Under the pieces are notes generated by a model. It did no database searches and had not been told where the DNA came from. It was given only the letters and a program-made list of their open reading frames with translations. 11,412 bases of DNA from JAAYXU01 sp050942555 (GTDB lineage: Bacteria; Bacillota; Clostridia; Christensenellales; UMGS416). This document shows, in pieces, positions 1-6,226 of this stretch. The stretch spans positions 1-11,412 of the forward strand of contig JBMNNN010000051.1 in the NCBI GenBank assembly GCA_050942555.1, read 5' to 3'. The position numbers and the translations under genes were made by a program. Each line of letters starts with the position of its first letter. The stretch's first letter is position 1.

Positions 1-1
1 G

Positions 2-946
2 CAGGGTATGCGCATATTTCCCGCGTCGGGAAAGAGCAGCGACGTCATCCGGGCGCTGGAGCGCGAGGTCCGGCGCGCCGGCGTGCGCGTGATGCTCGGC
101 ACCGCGGTATCGGCTCTCCGGATACGCGGCGGCGCGGTAGAGGCCGTGGAGGATTGGCGCGGCGGCACACACCCCTGCGCCGCGGTTATCGTGGCGACAG
201 GCGGTCTTTCGTATCCTGCGACCGGCTCCACCGGCGACGGATACGGGTTCGCCGAGGCTGCCGGACATACCGTTACGCCCTGCGAACCGGCGCTCACTCC
301 GATCAACCTGCTGGATCCGTGGGCCGGTTCGCTGCAGGGACTCTCCCTTGTTCATGTGGCGCTGCGCGTCAGCCGCGACCGCAGAACGCTGTTCGACGAG
401 GTGGGGGAGATGATGTTCACGCACTTTGGCATGACCGGGCCGCTGGTGCTCAAGATCACCGGCCTTTTCCCCGGGAGGACGCTGCGCGAGGCGCAGGTTG
501 CGATCGACCTGAAGCCGGGGCTGACGCCCGGGCAGCTCGCCGCGCGGCTGCTGCGCGATTTCGCGGAGCGCCCCCGCGTCGGGCTCGTGAATGGCCTGCG
601 CAGCCTGCTGCCCCGGCGGATAATCCCGGTTGTGCTGGAGCAGGCGGGGATTGAGGCGACCCGGACGCCCAGCGACGTGACGCGGGAGGAGCGGCGCCGC
701 ATTGCGGACGCGATCAAGGCGCTTCGGGTCACACCGGGGTCACTGCGCTCCTGGGACGAGGCCATCGTGACCCGGGGCGGGGTGGCGTGCAGCGAGATTC
801 ACCCGCGCACGCTCGAGTCAAAACGGGTACGGGGGCTCTTTTTTGCAGGAGAGGTGCTGGATATCCATGGACTGACGGGCGGATATAACCTGCAAATCGC
901 CTTTTCTACCGGCTGGTGCGCGGGAAATTACGTAAAAACCTTGTAG
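2..946 (+). CDS. YhiN/HI0933-family NAD(P)/FAD-dependent oxidoreductase, 3' part
   Basis: This is the C-terminal three quarters of a BaiN/YhiN (HI0933-like) flavoprotein; about 315 residues are visible and the family is usually about 400. The open frame runs off the left edge. The ATG at position 8 lies inside the conserved segment before the central domain (RIFPASGKSSDVIRAL), so it is not the real start. The missing part should hold the N-terminal FAD-binding GxGxxG. Family marks seen are the central VIVATGGLSYPATGSTGDGY segment, the FTHFGMTGP segment, and the C-terminal run with TRGGVACSEI, LFFAGEVLDIHG and GGYNLQIAFSTG, which closes the FAD site. The physiological substrate of this family is poorly defined, so I assign no reaction. 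It sits 51 bases upstream of the HutP-like gene. This flavoprotein, HutP-like, cmk, plsC order resembles what I recall from other Clostridia. Confidence 0.9.
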   Translation, partial: QGMRIFPASGKSSDVIRALEREVRRAGVRVMLGTAVSALRIRGGAVEAVEDWRGGTHPCAAVIVATGGLSYPATGSTGDGYGFAEAAGHTVTPCEPALTPINLLDPWAGSLQGLSLVHVALRVSRDRRTLFDEVGEMMFTHFGMTGPLVLKITGLFPGRTLREAQVAIDLKPGLTPGQLAARLLRDFAERPRVGLVNGLRSLLPRRIIPVVLEQAGIEATRTPSDVTREERRRIADAIKALRVTPGSLRSWDEAIVTRGGVACSEIHPRTLESKRVRGLFFAGEVLDIHGLTGGYNLQIAFSTGWCAGNYVKTL

Positions 947-969
947 TGAGGGGATAAAGCGGATATAAT
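941..969 (+). promoter_or_regulatory. Candidate sigma-A promoter for the HutP-like gene
   Basis: A perfect -10 box TATAAT lies at 964-969. A weak -35, TTGTAG (3 of 6 matches), lies at 941-946, giving a 17-base spacer. Transcription would begin near 975-976. That leaves a leader of about 22 bases before the ATG at 998 and places the earlier ATG at 968 inside the promoter. The -35 overlaps the stop codon of the upstream flavoprotein gene. This is sequence evidence only; read-through from upstream is also likely. Confidence 0.5.
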
Positions 970-997
970 GATGTCATCCTTAACTGAAAGGGAACCT

Positions 998-1408
998 ATG
1001 CAGTACGGCAGCAAGGACGTATGCAGAGCGGCTATCGCACTGAGCCTCACGGAGGACAGGCAGACCGAAAGGAATCTGCAGGACAGCTATCGCGCGATGG
1101 GCATGCGCGTGGCTGCCGTGGATTTCGGAGGAGAGTTCCTTACCTCGGTGATGAAGATCGTGGAGAGGGCCGTGGTAGCATCCAAGCGGGAGGGCGTGAT
1201 CGGGAGCCTTCATAGCGAAGAGGGCGCCATAGCCGGAGCCACCCGCGAAGCGATATCACAAATCACCGCGAAGGCCATCGGCCTTAATGTGGGCGGTAAA
1301 ATCGGCATCGCCCGCTTCGAGGATCATGTCGCCGTGGCGATCTTTTTCGGCATCGGTCTTCTGCATCTGAACGAGGTGGCGATGGGCCTGGGCCATCGCG
1401 CAGTATAG
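998..1408 (+). CDS. HutP-fold RNA-binding-like protein
   Basis: The 136-residue product resembles the HutP family, whose B. subtilis founder is an RNA-binding antiterminator of the histidine-utilisation operon that needs L-histidine and a metal ion. The family shape is visible: an N-terminal helical stretch (GSKDVCRAAIALSLT), a segment around GVIGSLHSEEGAIAGATREAI, and a glycine-rich strand region ending VAIFFGIGLLHLNEVAMGLG. From remembered alignment, the histidines that bind metal and ligand in B. subtilis HutP appear replaced here by Glu and Gly. The ligand and RNA target may therefore differ. No hut genes are nearby. I chose the ATG at 998 because AAAGGGA (987-993) precedes it; the in-frame ATG at 968 overlaps a -10 box. 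The gene ends 3 bases before cmk, so the two are probably co-transcribed. Confidence 0.75.
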   Translation: MQYGSKDVCRAAIALSLTEDRQTERNLQDSYRAMGMRVAAVDFGGEFLTSVMKIVERAVVASKREGVIGSLHSEEGAIAGATREAISQITAKAIGLNVGGKIGIARFEDHVAVAIFFGIGLLHLNEVAMGLGHRAV

Positions 1409-1411
1409 ACG

Positions 1412-2110
1412 ATGGAAGAGAAGATCCGCGTAGCGATCGACGGGCCTGCGGGGGCCGGTAAAAGCAGCGTGGCCAGGGCGGTGGCACAGGCTTTTTCCAT
1501 CGCGTATCTCGATACGGGCGCGATGTACCGTGCGCTGGGCCTTAAGGCGCTGAAGCAGGGCGTCGGCACCGGCGATGAAGAAGCGGTCGGCAGGCTGGCC
1601 GCCGATACGCACATCACCGTCGCCGCCAGCAACGGCGACCAGAGAATATACCTTGACGGACGGGATGTGACCGGTGCCATCCGGACCGAAGCCGTATCCC
1701 GCGCCGCCTCGGATGTGAGCCGGTTCCCGGCGGTGCGCCGCCGGATGGTCGAGCTGCAGCAGGCCGTCGCCCGCGAGAGCAGCGTCGTCATGGACGGTCG
1801 CGACATCGGGACGCATGTGATGCCCTTCGCCGACTGCAAGATCTATCTGACGGCGACGGCCGATGAGCGCGCGCGGCGCAGACACCGGGATCTCTTGAAG
1901 CGGGGTACGCCGGTCGAGTTTGAAACGCTGCTGCAGCAGATCAACGAGCGGGACAGGCAGGATACGAGCCGGGAGTATGCACCGCTGCGGCAGGCCGAGG
2001 ACGCGGTATTCATCGATACGACCCATATGGGCGAGTCCGCGGTGATCGAACGGGTCATCGCGATCATAAAGGAAAAACTGCAGGCGAAAGGCGTATCATG
2101 GACAAGGTGA
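1412..2110 (+). CDS. cmk: Cytidylate kinase
   Basis: Cytosolic (d)CMP kinase, which transfers phosphate from ATP to CMP or dCMP to make the diphosphates used for nucleic acid and CDP-lipid synthesis. The 232-residue length fits the family (about 220-230). Visible motifs are the P-loop GPAGAGKSS at residues 11-19, YLDTGAMYRA at about 32-41 in the nucleotide-monophosphate site, the CMP-binding insert containing VTGAIRTEAVSRAASDVS, VVMDGRDIGT at about 125-134, and the lid-like ERDRQDTSRE at about 179-188. No clear SD precedes the ATG, which follows the HutP-like stop by 3 bases, so translational coupling is likely. The 3' end overlaps plsC by 13 bases in another frame. No sign of damage. Confidence 0.97.
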   Translation: MEEKIRVAIDGPAGAGKSSVARAVAQAFSIAYLDTGAMYRALGLKALKQGVGTGDEEAVGRLAADTHITVAASNGDQRIYLDGRDVTGAIRTEAVSRAASDVSRFPAVRRRMVELQQAVARESSVVMDGRDIGTHVMPFADCKIYLTATADERARRRHRDLLKRGTPVEFETLLQQINERDRQDTSREYAPLRQAEDAVFIDTTHMGESAVIERVIAIIKEKLQAKGVSWTR

Positions 2111-2721
2111 TGGAGAAAATTTTGTACGGGATCGTCCGGCTGCTTGTTACGGTGGTCGTAACGGTACTTTATCCGATGCGGGTGGAGGGACGAGAGCATC
2201 TGCGGTCGATAAAGCCCCCGTTCATCGCGTACGCCAATCATATATCGGGCCTTGATCCGCTCTTTCTGGCTTACCTGATGCTGCCCTACCGCACAAGCTT
2301 TTTTGCCAAAGAGGAGCTGATGGCCGACCGGTTTAGAAAATGGGCACTCAGGAGCCTGGGCGCGATACCGGTCAAGCGGGGCAGCGCGGATATTCACGCA
2401 GTAAAAACCGCGGCCGAGGTACTCAAGCACGGCGAGGTATTCGCGATATTTCCAGAAGGCACCCGCAACCGGAAACTGAACGGCGAGCTGCAGAAGTTCA
2501 GAACCGGCGTGGGCCTCATCGCATTGCGCAGCGGCGTGCCGGTTCTTCCCGTGCGTTTCCTCAACGACGAAGGATTCCGCATATTCCGGAAGGCGCGCAT
2601 ACGGGTAGGCCCTCCTGTGGAACTGTCGGATCTCTACGCGCCGGCCAGGATCACGAGCGATACCATCGCGCAGGCGGTGTCGCGGATGCTTCGCTCCATG
2701 GACAAACTGGCAAATACGTAA
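2098..2721 (+). CDS. plsC: 1-acyl-sn-glycerol-3-phosphate acyltransferase (PlsC/LPLAT family)
   Basis: Membrane-associated acyltransferase that adds the second acyl chain to lysophosphatidic acid to form phosphatidic acid. The 207-residue product is a compact PlsC. A hydrophobic N-terminal segment (about residues 8-25, GIVRLLVTVVVTVLY) probably anchors it in the membrane. The catalytic HX4D motif is His48 to Asp53 within NHISGLDP. The second block is LGAIPVKRG (about 87-95), the glycerol-phosphate-binding block is IFPEGTRNR (about 117-125), and the fourth is GVPVLPV. SD AAAGG at 2087-2091 gives a 6-base gap to the ATG. It overlaps the end of cmk, so the two form one transcript. The exact acyl donor (acyl-ACP or acyl-CoA) cannot be read from the sequence. 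Confidence 0.93.
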   Translation: MDKVMEKILYGIVRLLVTVVVTVLYPMRVEGREHLRSIKPPFIAYANHISGLDPLFLAYLMLPYRTSFFAKEELMADRFRKWALRSLGAIPVKRGSADIHAVKTAAEVLKHGEVFAIFPEGTRNRKLNGELQKFRTGVGLIALRSGVPVLPVRFLNDEGFRIFRKARIRVGPPVELSDLYAPARITSDTIAQAVSRMLRSMDKLANT

Positions 2722-2728
2722 ATATACT
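2699..2728 (+). promoter_or_regulatory. Candidate sigma-A promoter for ispH-S1
   Basis: TGGACA at 2699-2704 (5 of 6 to TTGACA) and TATACT at 2723-2728 (5 of 6 to TATAAT) are separated by 18 bases. The -35 lies in the last codons of plsC. Transcription would start near 2735, giving an AT-rich leader of about 60 bases. The sharp fall in GC at 2720-2780 against its surroundings supports a regulatory region. Confidence 0.5.
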
Positions 2729-2744
2729 GGATTAATTTATATAT

Positions 2745-2807
2745 AAAAAAGGAGATTTGTTTTATTTATTGAATATTAAAGTAGGCTGGTGGGTATTTGC
2801 GCATTGA
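2745..2807 (+). promoter_or_regulatory. Orphan Shine-Dalgarno and possible 12-codon leader ORF before ispH
   Basis: A strong SD-like run, AAAAAAGGAG at 2745-2754, has no ATG, GTG or TTG at normal spacing in the ispH frame; an in-frame TAG at 2782-2784 blocks extension. The nearest start-like codons downstream are TTG at 2757 (2-base gap) and TTG at 2769 (14-base gap). Both are in another frame, and both would end at the TGA at 2805-2807, which overlaps the ispH start by 11 bases. From 2769 the peptide would be MNIKVGWWVFAH. Translation of this leader would be coupled to ispH. The spacings are poor, so the evidence is weak. Confidence 0.25.
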
Positions 2808-4950
2808 AATAGCAGAAAAAGGCGGATTCTGCTTCGGGGTTCGCAGGGCGCTGGATTCGGTTCTTCGCTGCATGCAGGATCAGTCTATCGTATATACGCT
2901 GGGGCCGGTCATCCACAATCCGCAGGTTGTGGCCATGCTGGAGCGCCAGGGGGTGCGGGTGGCCGGGTCTGCCGACGAGGTCGCCGAGGGCACGCTCGTC
3001 ATCCGGTCCCACGGTGCGCCTCCCGAGGTCTATGCGCAGCTCAGCGCGCGCGGCATCCGGATCGTGGACGCCACGTGTCCCCGCGTCAGGCGCATACAGG
3101 AGAAGGTACGCGAATGCCATCGCGCGGACCAGCCTGTCATCGTGATCGGCGAGCGGGATCATCCCGAGGTGCAGGGCATCAGCGGCTGGTGTGGACACGA
3201 GGCCCACGTGGTGAACAGCGCCGGGGATGTGTATGCGTTGCCCCCGATGGATTCTGCCTGCGTCGTGGCGCAGACCACGCTGACCCAGCAAAAGTGGGAC
3301 GAGCTGGTTCCCCTGATACGGGCCAGGGTGACGGACTGCGACGTATTCGAGTCCATGTGCCTCGAAACGCGCGAGCGGCAGCAAGAGGCAGCTGCCATAG
3401 CACAACGCTCCGACGCGATGATCATAGTAGGCGGGAGAAACAGCTCCAATACCCGCAAGCTGTACGAGATTTGCAGGCAAGTGTGTCGGGCGACCTATGA
3501 AATCGAGACAGCGGAGCAATTAAAAAGGATACCCTTATGCCGATATGAGAGGATCGGCATAGCGTCCGGTACATCGACGCCGGATTGGATAATTAAGGAG
3601 GTATACAGAACCATGAGCGACATCACAGATAAGGATATGCCGGTAAACCAGGGCATAGAGGGCATGGAGGAAATGGTCGCCGAGCCGGTGAATCCCGAAG
3701 CGGTCGCTCCCGAGTCGGCAGCCGAACAGCAGGCGCCAGCGGAGAGCTCCGAGCCGATGAAACCGGAAACCGAAGCGCCGCAGAGCGAGGAGCCTTCTAA
3801 GGTCGATCCGCCTGTTGAGAAGACGGCCGCAGAAAGCTTTATGGAGGATGTGGAGAAAACGCTCGTATCCATCCATACCGGCCAGATCATATCCGGAAAA
3901 GTGGTCGCTGTCAGTGAAAACGAGGTCTGCGTGAACATCGGCTACAAATCCGACGGCATCATATCGCGCAGCGAGTATTCCAGCGATCCCGACATCGTGC
4001 TCCGGGACGTGGTTCAGGAAGGGGACGAGATCGAGGTCGAAGTGATCCGCGTCAACGACGGGGAAGGCAATGTGTTGCTCTCCAAAAAGAGCGTGGACGC
4101 CCGCAAAAACTGGAAGAAGCTGCTCGAGGCCTACGAAGAGGGAAAGGTATTCGCGGGCGTGGGCCGTCAGGCCGTCAAGGGCGGACTTATATGCAGCATA
4201 AACGGCGTGCGCGCGTTCGTACCAGCCTCTCATCTGGATACGCGCTATGTCGACGATATCGACGAGTATGTGGGCAAGGAGATCAAGCTCAAGATACTCG
4301 AGGTGGAAAAGCACCGCCGCCGCGTGGTAGCCTCCCGCAAGCAGGTGATCCTCGACGAGCAGGAGGAAAAGAAGCGGCAGGTCTGGAACGCGCTCAAGGA
4401 AGGCACGCGGGTCCGGGGTATCGTCCGCAGGCTGACCGATTTCGGCGCGTTTGTGGATATCGGAGGGATTGACGGGCTGGTGCATGTGACCGACCTGGCG
4501 TGGGGCCGCGTACAGCATCCCCGCGATATCGTGCGCATCGGCGAGGAGATCGAGGTCATCATACTCAAGGTAGACGTCGAGCGGGAGCGCGTATCGCTGG
4601 GCCTTAAGCAGACAAAGCCCAAGCCCTGGGAGGTTGCGCAGGACAAATACATCGAGGGCAGCATCGTCACGGGGCGGGTGGTCCGCATCGTCAGCTTCGG
4701 CGCGTTCGTGGAGCTGGAGCCGGGTCTGGACGGACTCGTTCACATCTCCCAAATCGCCGACCATCGGATCGAGAAGGTGGAGGACGCGCTGTCGATCGGG
4801 CAGGAAGTAGACGTAAAGATATTGAGCGTCAATCCCGAGCAGCGGCGCATCAGCCTGAGCATCCGTGAAGCGCAGGGCGGCGTGGACGATTACGGGACGG
4901 AGGACGGCGGCTCTTCGCTCATGTACTCCACCTCCGATTACGAGGAGTAA
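2797..4950 (+). CDS. ispH: Bifunctional HMBPP reductase (IspH) / S1-type RNA-binding protein fusion
   Basis: A 717-residue fusion. Residues 1-272 are IspH, the [4Fe-4S] enzyme that reduces (E)-4-hydroxy-3-methylbut-2-enyl diphosphate to IPP and DMAPP, the last step of the MEP pathway. The three cluster cysteines are Cys12 (GGFCFGV), Cys94 (DATCPRV) and Cys188 (ESMCLET). Substrate-site residues His40, His72, His122, Glu124 and the NSSNT motif at 215-219 are present. Residues 273-345 form an acidic Pro/Glu-rich linker. Four S1 repeats follow at about 361-432, 448-517, 535-606 and 620-692; the last two carry DFGAFVDIGG and SFGAFVELEPG. This four-repeat protein probably acts in mRNA binding at the ribosome. 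The TTG start is the only one possible after the in-frame TAG at 2782, and it places the first Cys at the usual residue 12. GGTG at 2788-2791 is a weak SD. This fusion is known from Clostridia. The gene has its own candidate promoter and terminator. Confidence 0.96.
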   Translation: MRIEIAEKGGFCFGVRRALDSVLRCMQDQSIVYTLGPVIHNPQVVAMLERQGVRVAGSADEVAEGTLVIRSHGAPPEVYAQLSARGIRIVDATCPRVRRIQEKVRECHRADQPVIVIGERDHPEVQGISGWCGHEAHVVNSAGDVYALPPMDSACVVAQTTLTQQKWDELVPLIRARVTDCDVFESMCLETRERQQEAAAIAQRSDAMIIVGGRNSSNTRKLYEICRQVCRATYEIETAEQLKRIPLCRYERIGIASGTSTPDWIIKEVYRTMSDITDKDMPVNQGIEGMEEMVAEPVNPEAVAPESAAEQQAPAESSEPMKPETEAPQSEEPSKVDPPVEKTAAESFMEDVEKTLVSIHTGQIISGKVVAVSENEVCVNIGYKSDGIISRSEYSSDPDIVLRDVVQEGDEIEVEVIRVNDGEGNVLLSKKSVDARKNWKKLLEAYEEGKVFAGVGRQAVKGGLICSINGVRAFVPASHLDTRYVDDIDEYVGKEIKLKILEVEKHRRRVVASRKQVILDEQEEKKRQVWNALKEGTRVRGIVRRLTDFGAFVDIGGIDGLVHVTDLAWGRVQHPRDIVRIGEEIEVIILKVDVERERVSLGLKQTKPKPWEVAQDKYIEGSIVTGRVVRIVSFGAFVELEPGLDGLVHISQIADHRIEKVEDALSIGQEVDVKILSVNPEQRRISLSIREAQGGVDDYGTEDGGSSLMYSTSDYEE
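3595..3615 (+). promoter_or_regulatory. Internal ribosome binding site and ATG at the IspH/S1 junction
   Basis: AAGGAGG at 3595-3601 is a full SD consensus, followed after 11 bases by the ATG at 3613-3615 (Met273), in the same frame as the fusion. Initiation here would yield a free 445-residue four-repeat S1-type protein (3613-4950) starting MSDITDKD, exactly at the domain boundary. The SD also encodes the Lys-Glu-Val of the IspH C-terminal helix (IIKEVYRTM), so it could be partly coincidental. The 11-base gap is slightly long. Confidence 0.45.
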
Positions 4951-4970
4951 AGCCGGGCGGCAGGCAAAGA

Positions 4971-4991
4971 GCCGGCATACGCCGGCCTTTT
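4971..4991 (+). terminator. Intrinsic terminator after ispH-S1
   Basis: A 6-bp all-GC stem, GCCGGC (4971-4976) with GCCGGC (4981-4986), has a 4-base ATAC loop and is followed by C and four T. It lies 20 bases after the stop codon. The T run is short, so termination may be partial. Confidence 0.65.
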
Positions 4992-5005
4992 GTCGTAGAA
5001 AAATG

Positions 5006-5034
5006 TTGCATTCCTGCACACCGTTTGGTATACT
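5006..5034 (+). promoter_or_regulatory. Candidate sigma-A promoter for rplS
   Basis: TATACT at 5029-5034 is preceded by an extended -10 TG at 5026-5027. TTGCAT at 5006-5011 lies 17 bases upstream as a weak -35. Transcription would start near 5041, leaving a leader of about 74 bases before the GTG of rplS. It sits directly after the ispH-S1 terminator, as expected for a separate transcription unit. Confidence 0.6.
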
Positions 5035-5040
5035 GTGTAG

Positions 5041-5100
5041 CGTTTGAAAACCGATGGTCCTCTGTCCGAGGGGCATTCCGGGCATGAACGTCGAAGAGGG
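5041..5100 (+). promoter_or_regulatory. 5' leader of rplS, possible ribosomal-protein leader
   Basis: About 60 transcribed bases precede the SD of rplS. A short hairpin, CCTC (5059-5062) with GAGG (5068-5071) plus a T-G pair, is visible. Firmicutes often carry an autoregulatory L19 leader RNA (Rfam family L19_leader) at this place. I cannot confirm the consensus by eye; the assignment rests mainly on position and length. Confidence 0.3.
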
Positions 5101-5114
5101 AAGGAGGAAAACCT

Positions 5115-5468
5115 GTGATCGACATTCGCGCGCTGGAGAAGGAACAGCTCCGCAGCGATATTCCGGCCTTTCAGATCGGAGATACGGTGCGTGTCAATGT
5201 GAAGGTCGTCGAAGGCACCCGCGAGAGAATACAGGCCTTTGAAGGCGTTGTCATCGCGCGCAAGAACGGTTCGGTTCGCGAGACATTTACGGTTCGGCGT
5301 GTCTCGCACAATATCGGCGTGGAAAGAACATTCCCCGTCCATTCGCCGCGGATCGACAGCATCGTAGTGATCCGTTCGGGCAGAGTGCGCCGCGCCAAGC
5401 TTTATTATCTGCGCGGTCGCGTAGGCAAGGCGGCAAAAATCCGGGCAAGCCGCCGGGAAAACCGGTAA
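5115..5468 (+). CDS. rplS: 50S ribosomal protein L19
   Basis: Structural protein of the large ribosomal subunit, located near the 30S-50S interface. The 117-residue length is normal for the family. The L19 pattern is clear along the whole chain: FQIGDTVRVNVKVVEGTRERIQ, FEGVVIARKNGSVRETFTVR, GVERTFPVHSPRID, and the basic tail with RRAKLYYLRGRVGKAAKI. The GTG start at 5115 has an ideal SD, AAGGAGG at 5101-5107, with a 7-base gap. The gene is monocistronic here, with its own promoter and a strong terminator. In many Firmicutes rplS follows rimM-trmD; neither is seen here. Confidence 0.98.
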   Translation: MIDIRALEKEQLRSDIPAFQIGDTVRVNVKVVEGTRERIQAFEGVVIARKNGSVRETFTVRRVSHNIGVERTFPVHSPRIDSIVVIRSGRVRRAKLYYLRGRVGKAAKIRASRRENR

Positions 5469-5485
5469 GAGAAAGGATACGCGGG

Positions 5486-5512
5486 GCGGAGAGCGAGGCT
5501 CTCCGCTTTTTT
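5486..5512 (+). terminator. Strong intrinsic terminator after rplS
   Basis: A perfect 9-bp stem, GCGGAGAGC (5486-5494) with GCTCTCCGC (5498-5506), has a 3-base GAG loop and is followed by six T at 5507-5512. It lies 17 bases after the rplS stop. No A run precedes the stem, so it is not expected to work for the convergent gene on the other strand. Confidence 0.92.
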
Positions 5513-5537
5513 CGTGCGGTAGGTGCCAGTCGGATGA

Positions 5538-6050
5538 TCATCGCTTGCGTCGCGCTTTCGATGGTTCGAAGCAGTACTCGTATCGGATTTCCGTAATGTC
5601 GGTATCCAGTATGCGGATGCGTCTTTCTTCCCCGAGGCTCCGCATACCCATTTTCCCGTAGAATCTCCTGGCGCGCAGGTTGTCCCTGAGGACCCACAGA
5701 TAGAATCCGCGATATCCCATACCGGATAGCTCATTCGTGGCATACCGGAAAAGCGCTTTTCCGAAGCCTTTGCCCCAGTAATCGGGCAGAAGATAAAGCG
5801 CCCTTAGCTCTCCCCAGCCGTCCATCTGGCGGTCGCGCGCCGGGCCGATGTTTGCCAGCCCGACGACCGCGCCGCCGTCTTCTACTACGAGGTTATGTCC
5901 GGGATTTATTGTTTTGGGCGCGCAGCTCTCAGGCGTCAGTGAATCGAGATATTCGCCGGGGATGATGTCTTTATAGGCGGCTTTCCAGGAGAGGCAGTAC
6001 ACATTCCCGATCGCGGATAAATCCATGGAGCTTGCATATCTCGTGACCAT
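5538..6050 (-). CDS. GNAT-family N-acetyltransferase
   Basis: A 170-residue single-domain GCN5-related acetyltransferase, which would move an acetyl group from acetyl-CoA to an unidentified amine. The acetyl-CoA-binding motif A is visible as LRALYLLPDYWGKGFGKALF (about residues 84-103; the WGKGFG loop replaces the usual Q/RxxGxG/A). Motif B is LWVLRDNLRARRFYGKMGM. The N-terminal YCLSWKAAYKDIIPGEYLDSL resembles GNAT proteins of small-molecule or antibiotic-modification type, but the substrate cannot be read. The ATG at 6050 was chosen because GGGGGTGG (6065-6058) lies 7 bases upstream and the recognisable domain begins there; the open frame further upstream crosses the promoter. It is convergent with rplS and divergent from ctsR, so it is a single-gene unit. 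Confidence 0.88.
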   Translation of the reverse strand: MVTRYASSMDLSAIGNVYCLSWKAAYKDIIPGEYLDSLTPESCAPKTINPGHNLVVEDGGAVVGLANIGPARDRQMDGWGELRALYLLPDYWGKGFGKALFRYATNELSGMGYRGFYLWVLRDNLRARRFYGKMGMRSLGEERRIRILDTDITEIRYEYCFEPSKARRKR

Positions 6051-6085
6051 ATCATAGCCACCCCCGGAGGGTTCTGTCGGCAAAC

Positions 6086-6114
6086 ATTGTACGATAGCGC
6101 GCGGTTCGTGGCAA
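6086..6114 (-). promoter_or_regulatory. Sigma-A-type promoter for the GNAT gene
   Basis: On the minus strand TTGCCA (6114-6109) and TACAAT (6091-6086) each match consensus at 5 of 6 positions and are 17 bases apart. Transcription would begin near 6079, about 29 bases before the ATG at 6050. This also supports starting the gene at 6050 and not farther upstream. Confidence 0.68.
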
Positions 6115-6161
6115 TATAGGTGCAAAGGCGGCTTCCGCGCATATATATTGGCTTTTGTGTA

Positions 6162-6189
6162 TTGCATTATTCTAAAAAAAGTGTATAAT
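6162..6189 (+). promoter_or_regulatory. Sigma-A-type promoter of the ctsR-mcsA-mcsB-clpC operon
   Basis: A perfect -10 TATAAT at 6184-6189 is paired with TTGCAT at 6162-6167 as -35 (3 of 6), with a 16-base spacer. Transcription would begin near 6196, immediately before the CtsR operator. The promoter is divergent from that of the GNAT gene, with about 48 bases between the two -35 boxes. Confidence 0.7.
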
Positions 6190-6197
6190 AAGGTTAA

Positions 6198-6214
6198 GGT
6201 CAAAGTAAGTCAAG
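6198..6214 (+). promoter_or_regulatory. CtsR operator (direct heptad repeat)
   Basis: GGTCAAA (6198-6204), a 3-base spacer GTA, then AGTCAAG (6208-6214). The known CtsR box is a tandem RGTCAAA repeat separated by 3 bases. The first heptad is perfect and the second differs only in its last base. A further related heptad, GGTTAAG, begins at 6192. The box starts about 2 bases after the predicted transcription start and its end overlaps the ctsR SD (AAGGA, 6212-6216). Bound CtsR would thus block transcription of its own operon, giving autoregulation released by heat or protein-damage stress. Confidence 0.88.
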
Positions 6215-6226
6215 GAAGTGAGAGTA

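Noticed and set aside
968..997. A 10-residue N-terminal extension of the HutP-like protein from ATG 968
   Set aside because: That ATG overlaps the TATAAT box at 964-969, and AAAGGGA precedes the ATG at 998.
1256..2026. A 256-codon minus-strand frame opposite cmk
   Set aside because: cmk is unambiguous in the plus frame with all its motifs; the minus frame is a shadow.
3535..5085. A 516-codon open frame on the minus strand opposite the S1 part of the fusion
   Set aside because: It is antisense to clear S1 repeats, resembles no family I know, and arises from the codon pattern of a GC-rich gene on the other strand.
6051..6203. A 51-residue N-terminal extension of the GNAT protein
   Set aside because: The extension crosses the TTGCCA-17-TACAAT promoter and has no GNAT-like sequence; the ATG at 6050 has a suitable SD.
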